Assembly: GCF_023716485.1 (NCBI RefSeq)
Contig: NZ_CP092418.1
Coordinates: forward strand, 1,037,001 to 1,101,000
Direction: 5' to 3'
Source: Microbulbifer variabilis
GTDB lineage: Bacteria; Pseudomonadota; Gammaproteobacteria; Pseudomonadales; Cellvibrionaceae
Length of the DNA: 64,000 bases
Positions 25,937-35,488 of the stretch are shown here, in pieces. The notes under the pieces are model-generated. The model saw only the letters and a program-made list of their open reading frames with translations. It did no database searches and had not been told where the DNA came from. A program made the translations under genes and the position numbers. Each line of letters starts with the position of its first letter. The first letter of the stretch is position 1.

Positions 25937-27673
25937 TTACATTTGCTCCATAACTTCAATACCGAGCAAGCCGAGGCCAGTCGCGATAGTGCTGGCCACC
26001 AGGTTACACAGCTGCAGACGGCTGTGCTTCTGTTCTTCACTTACCCCTTCTTTCAATACCGGACAGGCTTCGTAGAAGCTCATATAAGCACTGGCAAGCT
26101 CGTACAAATAAGTACAGAGCACGTGTGGGAAGGTGTCTTTGGCTACCTGATCCAGTACTTCACCAAATTGGTTCAGTTTTACTGCCAGTGCGCGCTCTTG
26201 GGGACTTTCCAGATTAATATCGCCCTTGAGTTCACTCGCCTCAATGCCGGCCTTGCGGAAAATACTGCGCACGCGGGTATAGGCATACTGTAGGTAAGGC
26301 GCCGTATTGCCTTCAAAGCTGAGCATGGATTCCCAGCTGAAGATGTAATCGTTAGTGCGGGTCTTGCTTAGGTCCGCATATTTCACCGCGCCGATGCCTA
26401 CCTTGCGCGCGATTTCCGCACAGGTTTGTGCATCCAGCTCAGGGTTCTTCTCGGCTACCAGTTTCTCTGCGCGCTCCACCGCTTCCTCTAGCAGGGCGGC
26501 CAGTTTTACCGTACCGCCGGTGCGGGTTTTAAACGGCTTGCCATCGTCGCCCATCATGGTGCCAAAAGCGCAGTGCTCAAGAGAAACGGATTCTGGCAAA
26601 AAGCCTGCTTTGCGTGAAGCGACAAAGGCCTGCTGTAAGTGCAGGGATTGACGGGCATCCACTACGTAGAGAATACGGTCTGCATTGAGCTGGTTTGCGC
26701 GGTAGCGAATGGCAGCCAGATCGGTGGTAGCGTACAAATAACCACCGCCCTTTTTCTGGATAATCATCGGGCTTGGATTGCCTTCTTTATCGGCCATCTC
26801 TTCCAGGAAGACTACGATAGCACCCTGGTCCTCTACGGCGATGTCGTTATCCAGCAGTTCTTTAACCAGCACCGGCAGATCGTCGTTGTACTGGCTCTCC
26901 GCGTAAACGTCTTCCTGCTTAAGGGTGACATTGAGCTTGGAGTAGATCTCTTCACAGTGGCTGATAGAAATATCGATAAACTGTTTCCACAGTTTCAGGC
27001 ACTGTTCGTCGCCGCCCTGCAGTTTTACAACGTATTCACGGGCGCGGTCTGCAAAACCCTCTTCCTCGTCGAAGCGTACTTTGGCTTCGCGGTAGAAGAC
27101 TTCCAGGTCGGCCAGGGCTACTTCCGCAGCATTGTCTGCCAGCTTGTCGGACAGATGTGCCAGTAACATACCGAACTGGGTGCCCCAGTCGCCCATATGG
27201 TTTTGACGGACCACCTTGTGGCCCTGGAACTCCAATAAGCGCGCCAAGGCATCACCGATAATGGTGGTGCGCAAATGGCCTACGTGCATTTCCTTGGCCA
27301 AATTGGGGTGGGAATAGTCGATGACTACGGTTTTGGGTTCTTCAACAGAGGCAATATTGAGACGCTTGTCGCCTTGGGCAGCCAACAGCTGTTGGCTCAG
27401 CCACTGTTCACTCAGATGGATGTTTAAGAAGCCAGGACCCGCGATCTCGACCTTTTCGATCATATCGCCCTTGTCCAGCTGCTCAAGGATCTTGCTGGAC
27501 AGCTCACGCGGGTTGGTGCCCAGTCGCTTGGCGGCGCCCATAGCGCCATTGGCCTGGTAGTCGCCAAATCCGGCTTTCTTCGCAGGTGCCACAATCGGGC
27601 CGCATTCTTCGGGGATACCGGCGGCAAGCATGGCGGCCTGGAATTTGTCGGAGAGGAGTTGGCGAATATTCAT
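25937..27673 (-). CDS. argS: Arginyl-tRNA synthetase
   Basis: A 578-residue class I aminoacyl-tRNA synthetase that charges tRNA-Arg. Seen: the N-terminal Add1 domain (residues 1-110), the HIGH-type motif HVGH in [16 protein letters not shown], the GDWGTQFG segment, and the C-terminal anticodon-binding DALR domain ending [12 protein letters not shown]. The KMSKS loop is the degenerate form common in ArgS ([11 protein letters not shown]). Length equals that of E. coli ArgS to within one residue. Divergent from sbcB, with about 160 bp between start codons for both promoters. Confidence 0.98.
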   Translation of the reverse strand: MNIRQLLSDKFQAAMLAAGIPEECGPIVAPAKKAGFGDYQANGAMGAAKRLGTNPRELSSKILEQLDKGDMIEKVEIAGPGFLNIHLSEQWLSQQLLAAQGDKRLNIASVEEPKTVVIDYSHPNLAKEMHVGHLRTTIIGDALARLLEFQGHKVVRQNHMGDWGTQFGMLLAHLSDKLADNAAEVALADLEVFYREAKVRFDEEEGFADRAREYVVKLQGGDEQCLKLWKQFIDISISHCEEIYSKLNVTLKQEDVYAESQYNDDLPVLVKELLDNDIAVEDQGAIVVFLEEMADKEGNPSPMIIQKKGGGYLYATTDLAAIRYRANQLNADRILYVVDARQSLHLQQAFVASRKAGFLPESVSLEHCAFGTMMGDDGKPFKTRTGGTVKLAALLEEAVERAEKLVAEKNPELDAQTCAEIARKVGIGAVKYADLSKTRTNDYIFSWESMLSFEGNTAPYLQYAYTRVRSIFRKAGIEASELKGDINLESPQERALAVKLNQFGEVLDQVAKDTFPHVLCTYLYELASAYMSFYEACPVLKEGVSEEQKHSRLQLCNLVASTIATGLGLLGIEVMEQM

Positions 27674-27832
27674 AGAGGGTTATAGCTGTCTTAAATTCGT
27701 GGAAACGCCGAATTTTAATGGGCGGTGGCGGCTTTGCAACCAGCGAGGGCTGGAGAGCGACTCAAATCTGGGTACAGGTGTCCAGATGGTGAGGTGCTCA
27801 GTGGTATGATGCCGCCAAATTATGGAGGTACC

Positions 27833-29260
27833 GTGAGTTCTACCACACTTTATTGGCACGATTATGAAACCTGGGGCACAGACCCGGGTGCCGACAAACC
27901 GGCGCAGTTTGCCGGTATCAGGACCGACGAAGCGCTGAATATCGTCGGCGAGCCATTGATGATTTACTGCCGCCCTTCAGCGGACTGCCTGCCGCAGCCC
28001 ATGGCGAGTCTGGTGACCGGCATCAGCCCGCAAAAGGCTCTGGCTAACGGCGTGCCGGAAATTGAATTTATCCAGCGCATCCTCGCTGAACTGGGTGCGC
28101 CGGGCACCTGTGGGGTGGGTTACAACAGTTTGCGTTTTGATGACGAGGTAACTCGCTACACCCTGTATCGCAACCTGCTCGACCCCTACGAGCGCGAGTG
28201 GCGCTCCGGCAACAGCCGCTGGGATATTATCGATATGGTGCGCCTCACCTATGCCCTGCGCCCAGAGGGTATCCAGTGGCCGACACGGGAAGACGGTGCG
28301 CCGTCTTTCCGCCTGGAGGAACTGACCGCAGCCAATGGGATCTCCCACGAGGGCGCTCACGACGCACTCTCTGATGTCCACGCTACGATTGATATGGCGC
28401 GGCTGATCCGCAAGCAGCAACCGAAGCTTTACGATTATGTTTTCCGCCTGCGCCGAAAGCAGGAAGCCGCCAAGATGATTGATATGCGTGAGCGCCGCCC
28501 GCTGTTGCATATCTCCGGCAAGATTTCTGCCAATCATGGGCATTTGACCTACGTGATGCCGTTGGCCAGCCATCCGGTGAATCGCAACGCCGTAATTGTT
28601 GCCAATTTGGCGATGGACCCCGAGCCTTTACTCAACCTGGATGCGGATACGCTGCGTGAGCGCCTCTACACCGCTCGCGATCAGCTGGGTGAAAGCGAAC
28701 TGCCGGTTGGGCTGAAACTGGTGCACTTGAACAAGTGCCCGATATTGGCCCCAGCCAATATGCTCGACGATAAACGCGCCAGTGAACTGGGCATCGACCG
28801 GGCGGCTTGCGAGGCCAACTGGCAGAAGTTGAAAGGCGTTGATCTGACCGAGAAACTGCACAACGTATTTTTGGATCGGGAGTTTCCCCAGAAAGATGTA
28901 GAGGCGGATCTCTACGGCGGTTTCCTCAGCGATGCCGATCGCGATATCTGTCGTGAGCTGCACCGCGGCTTGGCAGCCCGAGGGCCCGAAGCCCTGGCTG
29001 GCGAAGTGCCATTCAGCGATAAGCGCCTACCCGAGTTATTGTTTCGCATGCGTGCGCGCAACTTCCCTGAGACCCTATCGGACGAGGAGCATCAGCGCTG
29101 GCAGATCTGGTGTTTCCAGCGGTTAACCGATCCCACCGCAGGGGCCTCTATCACCCTCGAAGATTACTTCCGCCAGCTGTCCGAATTGCGAGTACAGCAT
29201 CCAGAGCGGATATCGCTGATTACCGAGCTGGAAAACTGGGGCGATAGCCTACTCGCCTAA
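27833..29260 (+). CDS. sbcB: Exodeoxyribonuclease I
   Basis: A 475-residue 3'-5' single-strand DNA exonuclease acting in mismatch repair and recombination. The DnaQ-like core shows HDYETWGTDP (Exo I, Asp/Glu), GYNSLRFDDEV (Exo II), and HDALSDVHATI (Exo III, HxxxxD). The C-terminal SH3-like and helical parts follow with VKLVHLNKCPIL-type sequence. The GTG at 27833 is selected because GGAGG sits 5 nt upstream and the length then matches E. coli SbcB exactly. The frame is open upstream to 27725, but that part does not resemble the family. Confidence 0.97.
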   Translation: MSSTTLYWHDYETWGTDPGADKPAQFAGIRTDEALNIVGEPLMIYCRPSADCLPQPMASLVTGISPQKALANGVPEIEFIQRILAELGAPGTCGVGYNSLRFDDEVTRYTLYRNLLDPYEREWRSGNSRWDIIDMVRLTYALRPEGIQWPTREDGAPSFRLEELTAANGISHEGAHDALSDVHATIDMARLIRKQQPKLYDYVFRLRRKQEAAKMIDMRERRPLLHISGKISANHGHLTYVMPLASHPVNRNAVIVANLAMDPEPLLNLDADTLRERLYTARDQLGESELPVGLKLVHLNKCPILAPANMLDDKRASELGIDRAACEANWQKLKGVDLTEKLHNVFLDREFPQKDVEADLYGGFLSDADRDICRELHRGLAARGPEALAGEVPFSDKRLPELLFRMRARNFPETLSDEEHQRWQIWCFQRLTDPTAGASITLEDYFRQLSELRVQHPERISLITELENWGDSLLA

Positions 29261-29370
29261 TGTGTTGAATCGCGCCAGCGGCCATTCTTTCACTGGGCTC
29301 TATTGCGGTGCCCGAGTAGAATGCCGCTCGCGAACACCCGCGCCCACAAGGCGCAATCACTGGAGTAACC

Positions 29371-30387
29371 ATGGACTTTATCGGAGCCAATATTCTGTCC
29401 GTCAGCCAGTTCGAACGTGCCGATATAGAGCGCGTATTCGATGTGGCTGACGCCATGACCCCTTATGCAAAGCGCGAAAAGGTAACGCGTGTATTGGAGG
29501 GGGCGATTCTCGGCAATATGTTTATGGAGCCGAGCACCCGTACCCGCCTGAGCTTTGGGGCTGCTTTTAACTTATTGGGTGGCACGGTTCGGGAAACTGT
29601 GGGGATTACTGCCAGCGCTATGGCCAAGGGCGAATCCCTCTACGATACGGCACGGGTACTGTCGGGCTACAGCGATGTGATTTGTATGCGCCACCCGCAG
29701 GAGGGCTCTGTGGCAGAATTTGCTGCAGCGAGCCGGGTGCCGGTGGTCAATGGCGGTGATGGCGCTAATGAGCATCCGACCCAGGCGCTGTTGGATCTCT
29801 ACACTATTCGCAAAGAGCTGGCCGCCCATGGCCGCACCCTGGATGATTTCCGCATCGCCATGATTGGCGATCTCAAACACGGTCGCACCGTGCACTCCCT
29901 GTGCAAGCTGCTGTGCTTATTTGGCAGTGTGCATATCACTCTGGTCTCCCCACCGGAGCTGGCAATGCCCGATGCGATTGTGGAGAAGCTGCGCGAGGTG
30001 GGGCACGAGGTGACGGTGACCGACCAGCTGGAATCCTCGATCGCCCATGTGGATATCGTCTATTCCACCCGTATCCAGGAAGAGCGCTTTGCCTCTCAGG
30101 ATGAGGCCAACCGCTATCGCGGGCGTTTCCGCCTTAACCGGGCGATTTTTACTCGCTATGCAGAGCCCAATACGGTGATTATGCACCCCCTGCCGAGGGA
30201 TTCACGCGCAGAGGCCAACGAACTGGATACCGACCTGAACGAACATCCGAGCCTGGCGATTTTCCGCCAGACCGATAACGGTCTGCTGGTGCGTATGGCT
30301 TTGTTTGCCCTGCTATTAGGGGTGGAGCGTCAAGTAGATAAATACGCCCGCGAAGTTAACTGGCATAGCCGTCGCAACCCAGTTTAA
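29371..30387 (+). CDS. pyrB: Aspartate carbamoyltransferase catalytic subunit
   Basis: A 338-residue enzyme making N-carbamoyl-L-aspartate from carbamoyl phosphate and aspartate in pyrimidine synthesis. Seen: the carbamoyl-phosphate loop MEPSTRTRLSF, the 80s-loop region ASAMAKGESL, EHPTQALLDLYT, and the MHPLPRD aspartate-site motif. A good ribosome site (CTGGAGTAACC) precedes the ATG. No pyrI or dihydroorotase-like pyrC' follows, so the holoenzyme form is not resolved here. Downstream is an unrelated nfeD-type gene. Confidence 0.97.
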   Translation: MDFIGANILSVSQFERADIERVFDVADAMTPYAKREKVTRVLEGAILGNMFMEPSTRTRLSFGAAFNLLGGTVRETVGITASAMAKGESLYDTARVLSGYSDVICMRHPQEGSVAEFAAASRVPVVNGGDGANEHPTQALLDLYTIRKELAAHGRTLDDFRIAMIGDLKHGRTVHSLCKLLCLFGSVHITLVSPPELAMPDAIVEKLREVGHEVTVTDQLESSIAHVDIVYSTRIQEERFASQDEANRYRGRFRLNRAIFTRYAEPNTVIMHPLPRDSRAEANELDTDLNEHPSLAIFRQTDNGLLVRMALFALLLGVERQVDKYAREVNWHSRRNPV

Positions 30388-30505
30388 CGTCACTTTCCCT
30401 GTTTTCGGATAACGCCGTTTTTTTCTGTTAATCTGATTGAGTTACCCCGGCCAGAAATACGATGGCTGGCCCGGGTTTCTCCGCAATCGCATCAGGGAAA
30501 GATGC

Positions 30506-31939
30506 ATGTCGAATCAGTTATCGTCAGCGGTATTCTTGCGCGGCGCGCTCATCCTGACGCTGCTTCTCGTCGTTTTGATTTCAAAAAGTGCCGCACAAGA
30601 AAGTACTTCCCCCCATGTGGCGCTGTTGACTATTGATGGCGCCATAGGTCCCTCTACGACGGATTACTTTAAGCGTGCCACTGAGAGTGCTGGTGAGCGG
30701 GGTGCTGAGCTAATCATTGTGCATATCGATACTCCAGGCGGTCTGGATGCGGCTTCCCGGGATATTATTCAGCATATCCTTTCCTCTCCTATTCCTATTG
30801 CCATGTATGTGTACCCCTCGGGCGCCCGTGCAGCCAGTGCCGGCACCTATATCCTCTATGCCAGCCAGATAGCAGCCATGGCCCCGGCTACAACTCTGGG
30901 GGCCGCCACGCCGGTACAAATAGGCGGACCACCGGGAACGCCATCTCCAGGTGGCAATCCGAAAGAGAGCGACCAAAAAGAGGAAAAAGAAAAAGCGAAT
31001 AAAGACGACGAAGAAGGTAAAGACGAGGACAAAAAGGAAAAGCCATTATCCGGCACCGCCATGGAGCGCAAGATGGTTAATGACTCCGTTGCTTTTATTC
31101 GAGGCTTGGCACAACGCAATGGACGCAATGCCGAGTGGGCGGAGAAGGCCGTTCGTGAAGCGGCAACTCTGACCGCTTCGGAAGCGCTAGAGATGAATGT
31201 TGTCGATATTGTTGCCAAGAATGACGAGGATTTACTGAAGCAAGTGGCCGGACGTAAAGTATCTCTTGATTCCGGTGAAATTACCATTTCGGCAGAGATT
31301 GCCCAACTCCCCATAGAAAATTACGAGCCAGATTGGCGTAATGAGTTGCTGGCTCTGATTACCAATCCCCAGGTGGCTTATATTCTTTTATTGATCGGTA
31401 TTTATGGGCTGATTTTCGAGGGGTATAGCCCCGGCGCTTTTGTGCCCGGCATTGTTGGGATTATCTGCCTGCTTTTGGCATTTTATGCTTTGCAGGTTTT
31501 GCCGATTAATTATGCCGGATTGGCGTTGATTATTGTTGGGGCGCTTTTGATTGTGGCGGAAGTCTTTATGCCCAGTTTTGGCGCCTTGGGAATTGGTGGG
31601 ATTATTGCCTTGGTGATTGGTTCAGTAATGCTGATCGATACCGATGTGCCGGGTATGCAGGTATCGCGAAAACTCATCGCGGCAATTGCTGGAGTGAGTG
31701 GTGTTTTTCTTTTGGGTCTTTTAATGGCGGTGGGCAGGAGTTTGCGCAAACCGCGACTTGCTTCCGATCAGGCCCTGGTGGGACGAGTGGCGGTGGTGAG
31801 CAATGTGAGCGAAGAAGAGGTGCTGGTGCACCTCGGTGGTGAAATATGGCGGGCGCACTGTGAGACGCCACTAGAGCCTGGGCAGCGAGTGCGTGTTATC
31901 GCCCAGCGTGGTTTGCTGCTCTATGTTGAGCCGGGCTAG
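30506..31939 (+). CDS. NfeD-family membrane-bound ClpP-class serine protease
   Basis: A 477-residue protein. Signal/anchor residues 5-30, then a ClpP-like domain with the catalytic Ser in PSGARAASAGTYILYA and a candidate Lys base in AMERKMVNDS, four to five membrane helices, and a C-terminal OB-fold NfeD domain (ALVGRVAVVSNVSEEE). A Lys/Glu/Asp-rich insert of about 40 residues interrupts the protease domain between the Ser and Lys parts. ATG 30506 is preferred, with GGGAAAG upstream, over an ATG at 30437 that would add a polar leader. It is paired with a slipin gene 85 bp downstream, the usual NfeD-stomatin arrangement in membrane quality control. Confidence 0.9.
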   Translation: MSNQLSSAVFLRGALILTLLLVVLISKSAAQESTSPHVALLTIDGAIGPSTTDYFKRATESAGERGAELIIVHIDTPGGLDAASRDIIQHILSSPIPIAMYVYPSGARAASAGTYILYASQIAAMAPATTLGAATPVQIGGPPGTPSPGGNPKESDQKEEKEKANKDDEEGKDEDKKEKPLSGTAMERKMVNDSVAFIRGLAQRNGRNAEWAEKAVREAATLTASEALEMNVVDIVAKNDEDLLKQVAGRKVSLDSGEITISAEIAQLPIENYEPDWRNELLALITNPQVAYILLLIGIYGLIFEGYSPGAFVPGIVGIICLLLAFYALQVLPINYAGLALIIVGALLIVAEVFMPSFGALGIGGIIALVIGSVMLIDTDVPGMQVSRKLIAAIAGVSGVFLLGLLMAVGRSLRKPRLASDQALVGRVAVVSNVSEEEVLVHLGGEIWRAHCETPLEPGQRVRVIAQRGLLLYVEPG

Positions 31940-32024
31940 TCATTGCGGTTGGCATTTAAATTGGCTTTTGCTGGTGCGAATTTACCCCAGCAAAATTTAC
32001 AAGCAGTTATAGGGAGAGATAAGC

Positions 32025-32789
32025 ATGGTCAGTTATTTTGTTGGGCTGTTGGTGCTCGCGGTATTACTGCTATTGATGTATGCCATCCGAATCTTGCGGG
32101 AATATGAGCGTGCGGTGGTCTTTTTTCTGGGGCGCTTTCAGACGGTGAAAGGACCTGGCCTGATTATCATCATCCCAATTATCCAGACCATGGAGCGTGT
32201 GGACTTGCGCACCGTAGTGATGGATGTCCCTACACAGGATGTGATAAGTCGCGATAATGTTTCAGTAAAAGTGAATGCGGTAGTTTATTACCGGGTTGTT
32301 AATTCACAGTCAGCGATTATCAATGTTGAATTTTATCATGAAGCTGTCAGTCAACTGGCCCAGACGACGCTTCGATCTGTACTGGGTAAGCATGAGTTAG
32401 ATGAGATGCTTTCCGAGCGGGACAAACTCAATGTGGATATTCAAAAAATCCTTGATGAGCAAACTGATGCCTGGGGTGTTAAGGTCACTAATGTCGAAAT
32501 TAAACATATTGACCTGGATGAGAGTATGGTGCGTGCTATTGCCCAGCAGGCTGAAGCAGAGCGGGCACGACGAGCCAAGGTAATTCATGCAGAAGGCGAA
32601 GCCCAGGCAGCCTTAAAATTAACAGAAGCTGCCAATCAGCTATCTCAAAATGCTAACGCCATTACTTTGCGCTACATGCAGACCATGATTGATATTGCCG
32701 GAGCAAATAACAGCTCAACCATTGTGTTTCCACTTCCACTGGATTTGATTGAGCCTCTATTGAAGCGTGGTGCTGAGGCGCAGAAATAA
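32025..32789 (+). CDS. Slipin / SPFH (stomatin-like) membrane protein
   Basis: A 254-residue protein with an N-terminal membrane helix (residues 3-23) and a stomatin-type SPFH domain: [50 protein letters not shown] and [15 protein letters not shown]. The C-terminal helical oligomerisation region is rich in [25 protein letters not shown] repeats. It would form membrane microdomain scaffolds and is probably a partner or substrate of the NfeD protease just upstream. Good ribosome site GGGAGAG. Transcription ends at the strong hairpin that follows. Confidence 0.92.
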   Translation: MVSYFVGLLVLAVLLLLMYAIRILREYERAVVFFLGRFQTVKGPGLIIIIPIIQTMERVDLRTVVMDVPTQDVISRDNVSVKVNAVVYYRVVNSQSAIINVEFYHEAVSQLAQTTLRSVLGKHELDEMLSERDKLNVDIQKILDEQTDAWGVKVTNVEIKHIDLDESMVRAIAQQAEAERARRAKVIHAEGEAQAALKLTEAANQLSQNANAITLRYMQTMIDIAGANNSSTIVFPLPLDLIEPLLKRGAEAQK

Positions 32790-32815
32790 AGAATTCTCTT
32801 TCTCTGTGAAACATA

Positions 32816-32850
32816 ACTAAAAAGGCCACATTTTATGTGGCCTTTTTAGT
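32816..32850. terminator. Strong bidirectional terminator (slipin / pgi)
   Basis: A perfect 16-bp stem runs from ACTAAAAAGGCCACAT (32816-32831) to ATGTGGCCTTTTTAGT (32835-32850) with a TTT loop. A-tract and T-tract on the two sides serve both converging genes. Confidence 0.93.
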
Positions 32851-32870
32851 GGAACTCTCTGTAAATGGTC

Positions 32871-34493
32871 TTACAAGAGCTTTTCCATCAGAGAGCGAGT
32901 TGAGCTATCCCAATCCTCGGGAACATTTCCATCTGCGGCATTATAAATCTGCGCACTTAACTGTTTGCCTAGCTCAACCCCCCATTGGTCAAATGGGTTA
33001 ATTCCCATAAGGCAACCGCTGGTGAATACCTTGTGCTCGTAAAGCGCTAACAGAGCTCCCAGATGAAGCGGGTCTAACTTTTCCAGTATCAAAGTATTAC
33101 TTGGGCGATTACCGGGAATGGCTTTATGTGGTGCCAGCGCATGGGCTTCGCGGTGGGTATAACCGGCATCTTCCAGTTCCTGGCGGGTTTCGTGCAGGGA
33201 TTTGCCTCGTAGTAGAGCCTGGCTCTGGCTGATACAGCAAGCTAGTAACCAGCGGTGTTGCTCGCTTAGCTCAGAGGTCGGTTGCTTGATGGCGATAAAA
33301 TCGGCTGGAATTAGATCTGTGCCCTGGTGCAATAGTTGATGGAAGGAGTGCTGTCCATTGGTGCCCTCGGTGCCCCAAATCACACTGCCGCTGGGATACT
33401 CCAGAGGCTTCCCCTCTTTATCCACGCTTTTACCCAGGCTCTCCATATCCAATTGCTGCATCCAGGCGGGAAATTTGGATAGACGCTGAGCATAGGGCAG
33501 AATCACTTGGCTGCTGGCACCCCAGCACTGGCGATACCAAAACTGAATAAGAGCCAGCAATACCGGTAGGTTTTCCTTTAGAGGGGCACTGGCAAAATGG
33601 GTGTCCATGCTATGGGCACCGGCCAATAGTTGCTCATAAACGTTGTAGCCGCAGGCCAGGATGATCGGCAGACCAATGGCCGACCACAGTGAGTAGCGGC
33701 CACCTACCCAGTCCCACATAGGGAAAATATTTTCTGGGGCAATACCAAAGTCTTGTGCGGCCACAATATTGCTGCTTACGGCAACAAAGTGTTGGGATAA
33801 TTGTTTTTCAGTGGCACCCGCCGCTAGTACCCATCGACGAGCACTCAGAGCATTCTCTCGGGTTTCCAGAGTGGAAAAAGATTTAGAGGCAATGATAAAG
33901 AGAGTCTCTTCCGGGTTGAGACCTTTGAGGGTATTAATGAGGTCGGCACCATCAATATTTGCTACGAAATGTACTCGAATACTTTCCTTGTGCCATGAGC
34001 CGAGAGCCTCAACCACCATACGCGGACCGAGATCGGAGCCACCGATGCCAATATTGACGATATGGCGAATAGCTTTACCGCTGAATCCGAGCCACTTTTG
34101 CTGGTGGATGCTATCAGCAAATCGCTGCATCTGAACGCGGCAGTCGGCCACGGCGCGTTCGTGCTCAGTTTTTGCCGCTCCTTGAAAGCGAAGGGCGGTG
34201 TGTAGGGCTGGTCGATGTTCGGTATTATTGACATTGGCACCTTCAAGCAGGGCGGCAATCTGGCTGCTCAAATCCTGATCTTCGGCATAGTCGAGTAACA
34301 GTTGCAGAGTGTCCTGCCGCAGGTGATTTTTACTGAAGTCCAGATAGATACCAGAGGCTTCACAGCTAAAACTGGTTGTGCGCTGGGGATCGGTGGCGAA
34401 AAGTTCGCGTAAAGACCACTTTTGTTGTTTGAAATGAAATTGGAGTTGTCTGATTGCGGAGGCACGGCTCAGGGCCAGAGTTTCACTTGTCAT
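32871..34493 (-). CDS. pgi: Glucose-6-phosphate isomerase
   Basis: A 540-residue cytoplasmic glycolytic enzyme interconverting glucose-6-phosphate and fructose-6-phosphate. Signature 1 is visible around GGSDLGPRMVVEAL and VGGRYSLWSAIGLP. The second appears around GSVIWGTEGTNGQHSFHQLLHQGT with the active Glu/His. The C-terminal Lys region is FDQWGVELGKQL. Length is normal for the bacterial long form (about 545-550). Monocistronic, ending at the shared terminator with the slipin gene. Confidence 0.97.
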   Translation of the reverse strand: MTSETLALSRASAIRQLQFHFKQQKWSLRELFATDPQRTTSFSCEASGIYLDFSKNHLRQDTLQLLLDYAEDQDLSSQIAALLEGANVNNTEHRPALHTALRFQGAAKTEHERAVADCRVQMQRFADSIHQQKWLGFSGKAIRHIVNIGIGGSDLGPRMVVEALGSWHKESIRVHFVANIDGADLINTLKGLNPEETLFIIASKSFSTLETRENALSARRWVLAAGATEKQLSQHFVAVSSNIVAAQDFGIAPENIFPMWDWVGGRYSLWSAIGLPIILACGYNVYEQLLAGAHSMDTHFASAPLKENLPVLLALIQFWYRQCWGASSQVILPYAQRLSKFPAWMQQLDMESLGKSVDKEGKPLEYPSGSVIWGTEGTNGQHSFHQLLHQGTDLIPADFIAIKQPTSELSEQHRWLLACCISQSQALLRGKSLHETRQELEDAGYTHREAHALAPHKAIPGNRPSNTLILEKLDPLHLGALLALYEHKVFTSGCLMGINPFDQWGVELGKQLSAQIYNAADGNVPEDWDSSTRSLMEKLL

Positions 34494-34669
34494 GGTGGTC
34501 GTAAATAAACTCTCTTTTGAGTAATTTTTTTCGGTCTTCCCAAGCTGAACGGCGCTTGGTGTCGAAGGGTTGGCAATCCTAACTTATTACTTTCGCGGGA
34601 CCAGTATCTGAGACGGTACAGTCTATTACAAGAAAAGAGTCTTCGCTAAGAATGGGGGAGAGAAAAAAC

Positions 34670-34695
34670 AAATGCCGCTCGTTAAAGCGGCATTT
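34670..34695 (-). terminator. Terminator of the small lipoprotein gene
   Basis: AAATGCCGC and GCGGCATTT form a 9-bp stem with an 8-nt loop. On the minus strand it is followed by TGTTTTTT, a good T-run. It lies about 110 bp after the small lipoprotein stop. Confidence 0.75.
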
Positions 34696-34696
34696 G

Positions 34697-34783
34697 GTGG
34701 TGATCCATACTAAATAATGCTTTGTTACTTGTGTGTCTGTCAGTGTAAATTTAGTCAAAACCTCATTTAGTATGAATCACCAC
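34697..34783. repeat. Long-spaced 19-bp inverted repeat
   Basis: GTGGTGATCCATACTAAAT (34697-34715) and ATTTAGTATGAATCACCAC (34765-34783) are inverted copies with one mismatch, 49 nt apart. They sit between the small lipoprotein stop and its terminator. Possible small mobile-repeat remnant or 3'-UTR structure. Confidence 0.55.
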
Positions 34784-34804
34784 GCTGTTCTGCTTGAAAA
34801 GATT

Positions 34805-34999
34805 TTACTTCACCACTTTCATGCAGCGTACTCTGTCAGAAGCCATCCAGCAGTCAGCATCTGCAGGGCAGGCCATGGAAACTGGAATTTGTTCAGCACC
34901 TGGTGGGCAGTAAGCTGGCGGTGCCGGAGGGCTACAGCAACCTGCTAGAACCAGTGCACTGATAATACCGATTAAGTACTTGGCTGGAGTGAAATTCAT
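34805..34999 (-). CDS. Small Cys-rich lipoprotein
   Basis: A 64-residue predicted lipoprotein: basic N-terminus, hydrophobic stretch IGIISALVLAGC with the lipobox LAGC at about residue 21, then a short mature part with a proline-rich start (CCSPPAPPAYCPPG) and five further Cys. It has a strong ribosome site (AAGGAG, 8 nt before the ATG), an operator-like palindrome upstream and an intrinsic terminator downstream, so it looks like a real gene. No family recognised. The mature peptide of about 43 residues could be disulfide-rich. Confidence 0.7.
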   Translation of the reverse strand: MNFTPAKYLIGIISALVLAGCCSPPAPPAYCPPGAEQIPVSMACPADADCWMASDRVRCMKVVK

Positions 35000-35064
35000 C
35001 CCCTAACTCCTTTCCGTTGATGTTAGCCATTAGCATAGCCAATAAAACGTCACCTGTTGGTCAG

Positions 35065-35088
35065 CTTTGTAAAATGTGTTTTACAAAG
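35065..35088. promoter_or_regulatory. Perfect operator-like palindrome upstream of the small lipoprotein
   Basis: CTTTGTAAAA-TGTG-TTTTACAAAG is a perfect 10-bp inverted repeat with a 4-nt centre, about 66 bp upstream of the lipoprotein start. The size and symmetry are typical of a dimeric repressor site (TetR/FadR-like), but the binding protein is not known. Confidence 0.45.
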
Positions 35089-35488
35089 AAGCCGCCTAAT
35101 TGAGTGTAATAGGCGCAGGAAAAAAATAGCTGTCAGGTGCAAAGTCAGGAAGAAGCTTGCGCCAATTTGTGGGGTTTTAGGCTGTAAAAATAGCGTTTTC
35201 TTTCTGAGGCGCTGCTAAGTGTATTGTTTTTTGTGGCGGCGGAGGGCGTTGGAATTTATTTTTTAATGTTTTTTGTTGCAGTTTTCTTTAGCGGGATTTT
35301 AGGTGAATTATTGCTGGAATAGAAGTTGGCGAATTTAAAAATGGCAGTCTTTTATTCGTTACGCAGATGGGTACTCTTCTTATGAAGATGGCGAAATTCA
35401 TTTACAGGTGAAGTGTGTAAAGCTAAGGAGTGAAGCATGGCAATGAGATAGGCCAAAATTTTGCTACATCATTGCCAGATTGAAGATC
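35089..35488. other. Intergenic stretch without a supported gene
   Basis: About 400 bp of lower-GC DNA between the small lipoprotein promoter and the DUF3549 gene. One frame (about 35346-35447, +) reads as a protein-like tail of 33 residues with no start codon; it could be a gene remnant but is too short to support. Confidence 0.4.

Noticed and set aside
25448..26293. 281-codon plus-strand frame across the RmlD-like and argS genes
   Set aside because: Antisense to two clear genes and spanning the gap between them; no recognisable domain.
34733..34948. 71-codon plus-strand frame over the small lipoprotein
   Set aside because: The minus-strand lipoprotein has a ribosome site, lipobox and terminator; this one has none.
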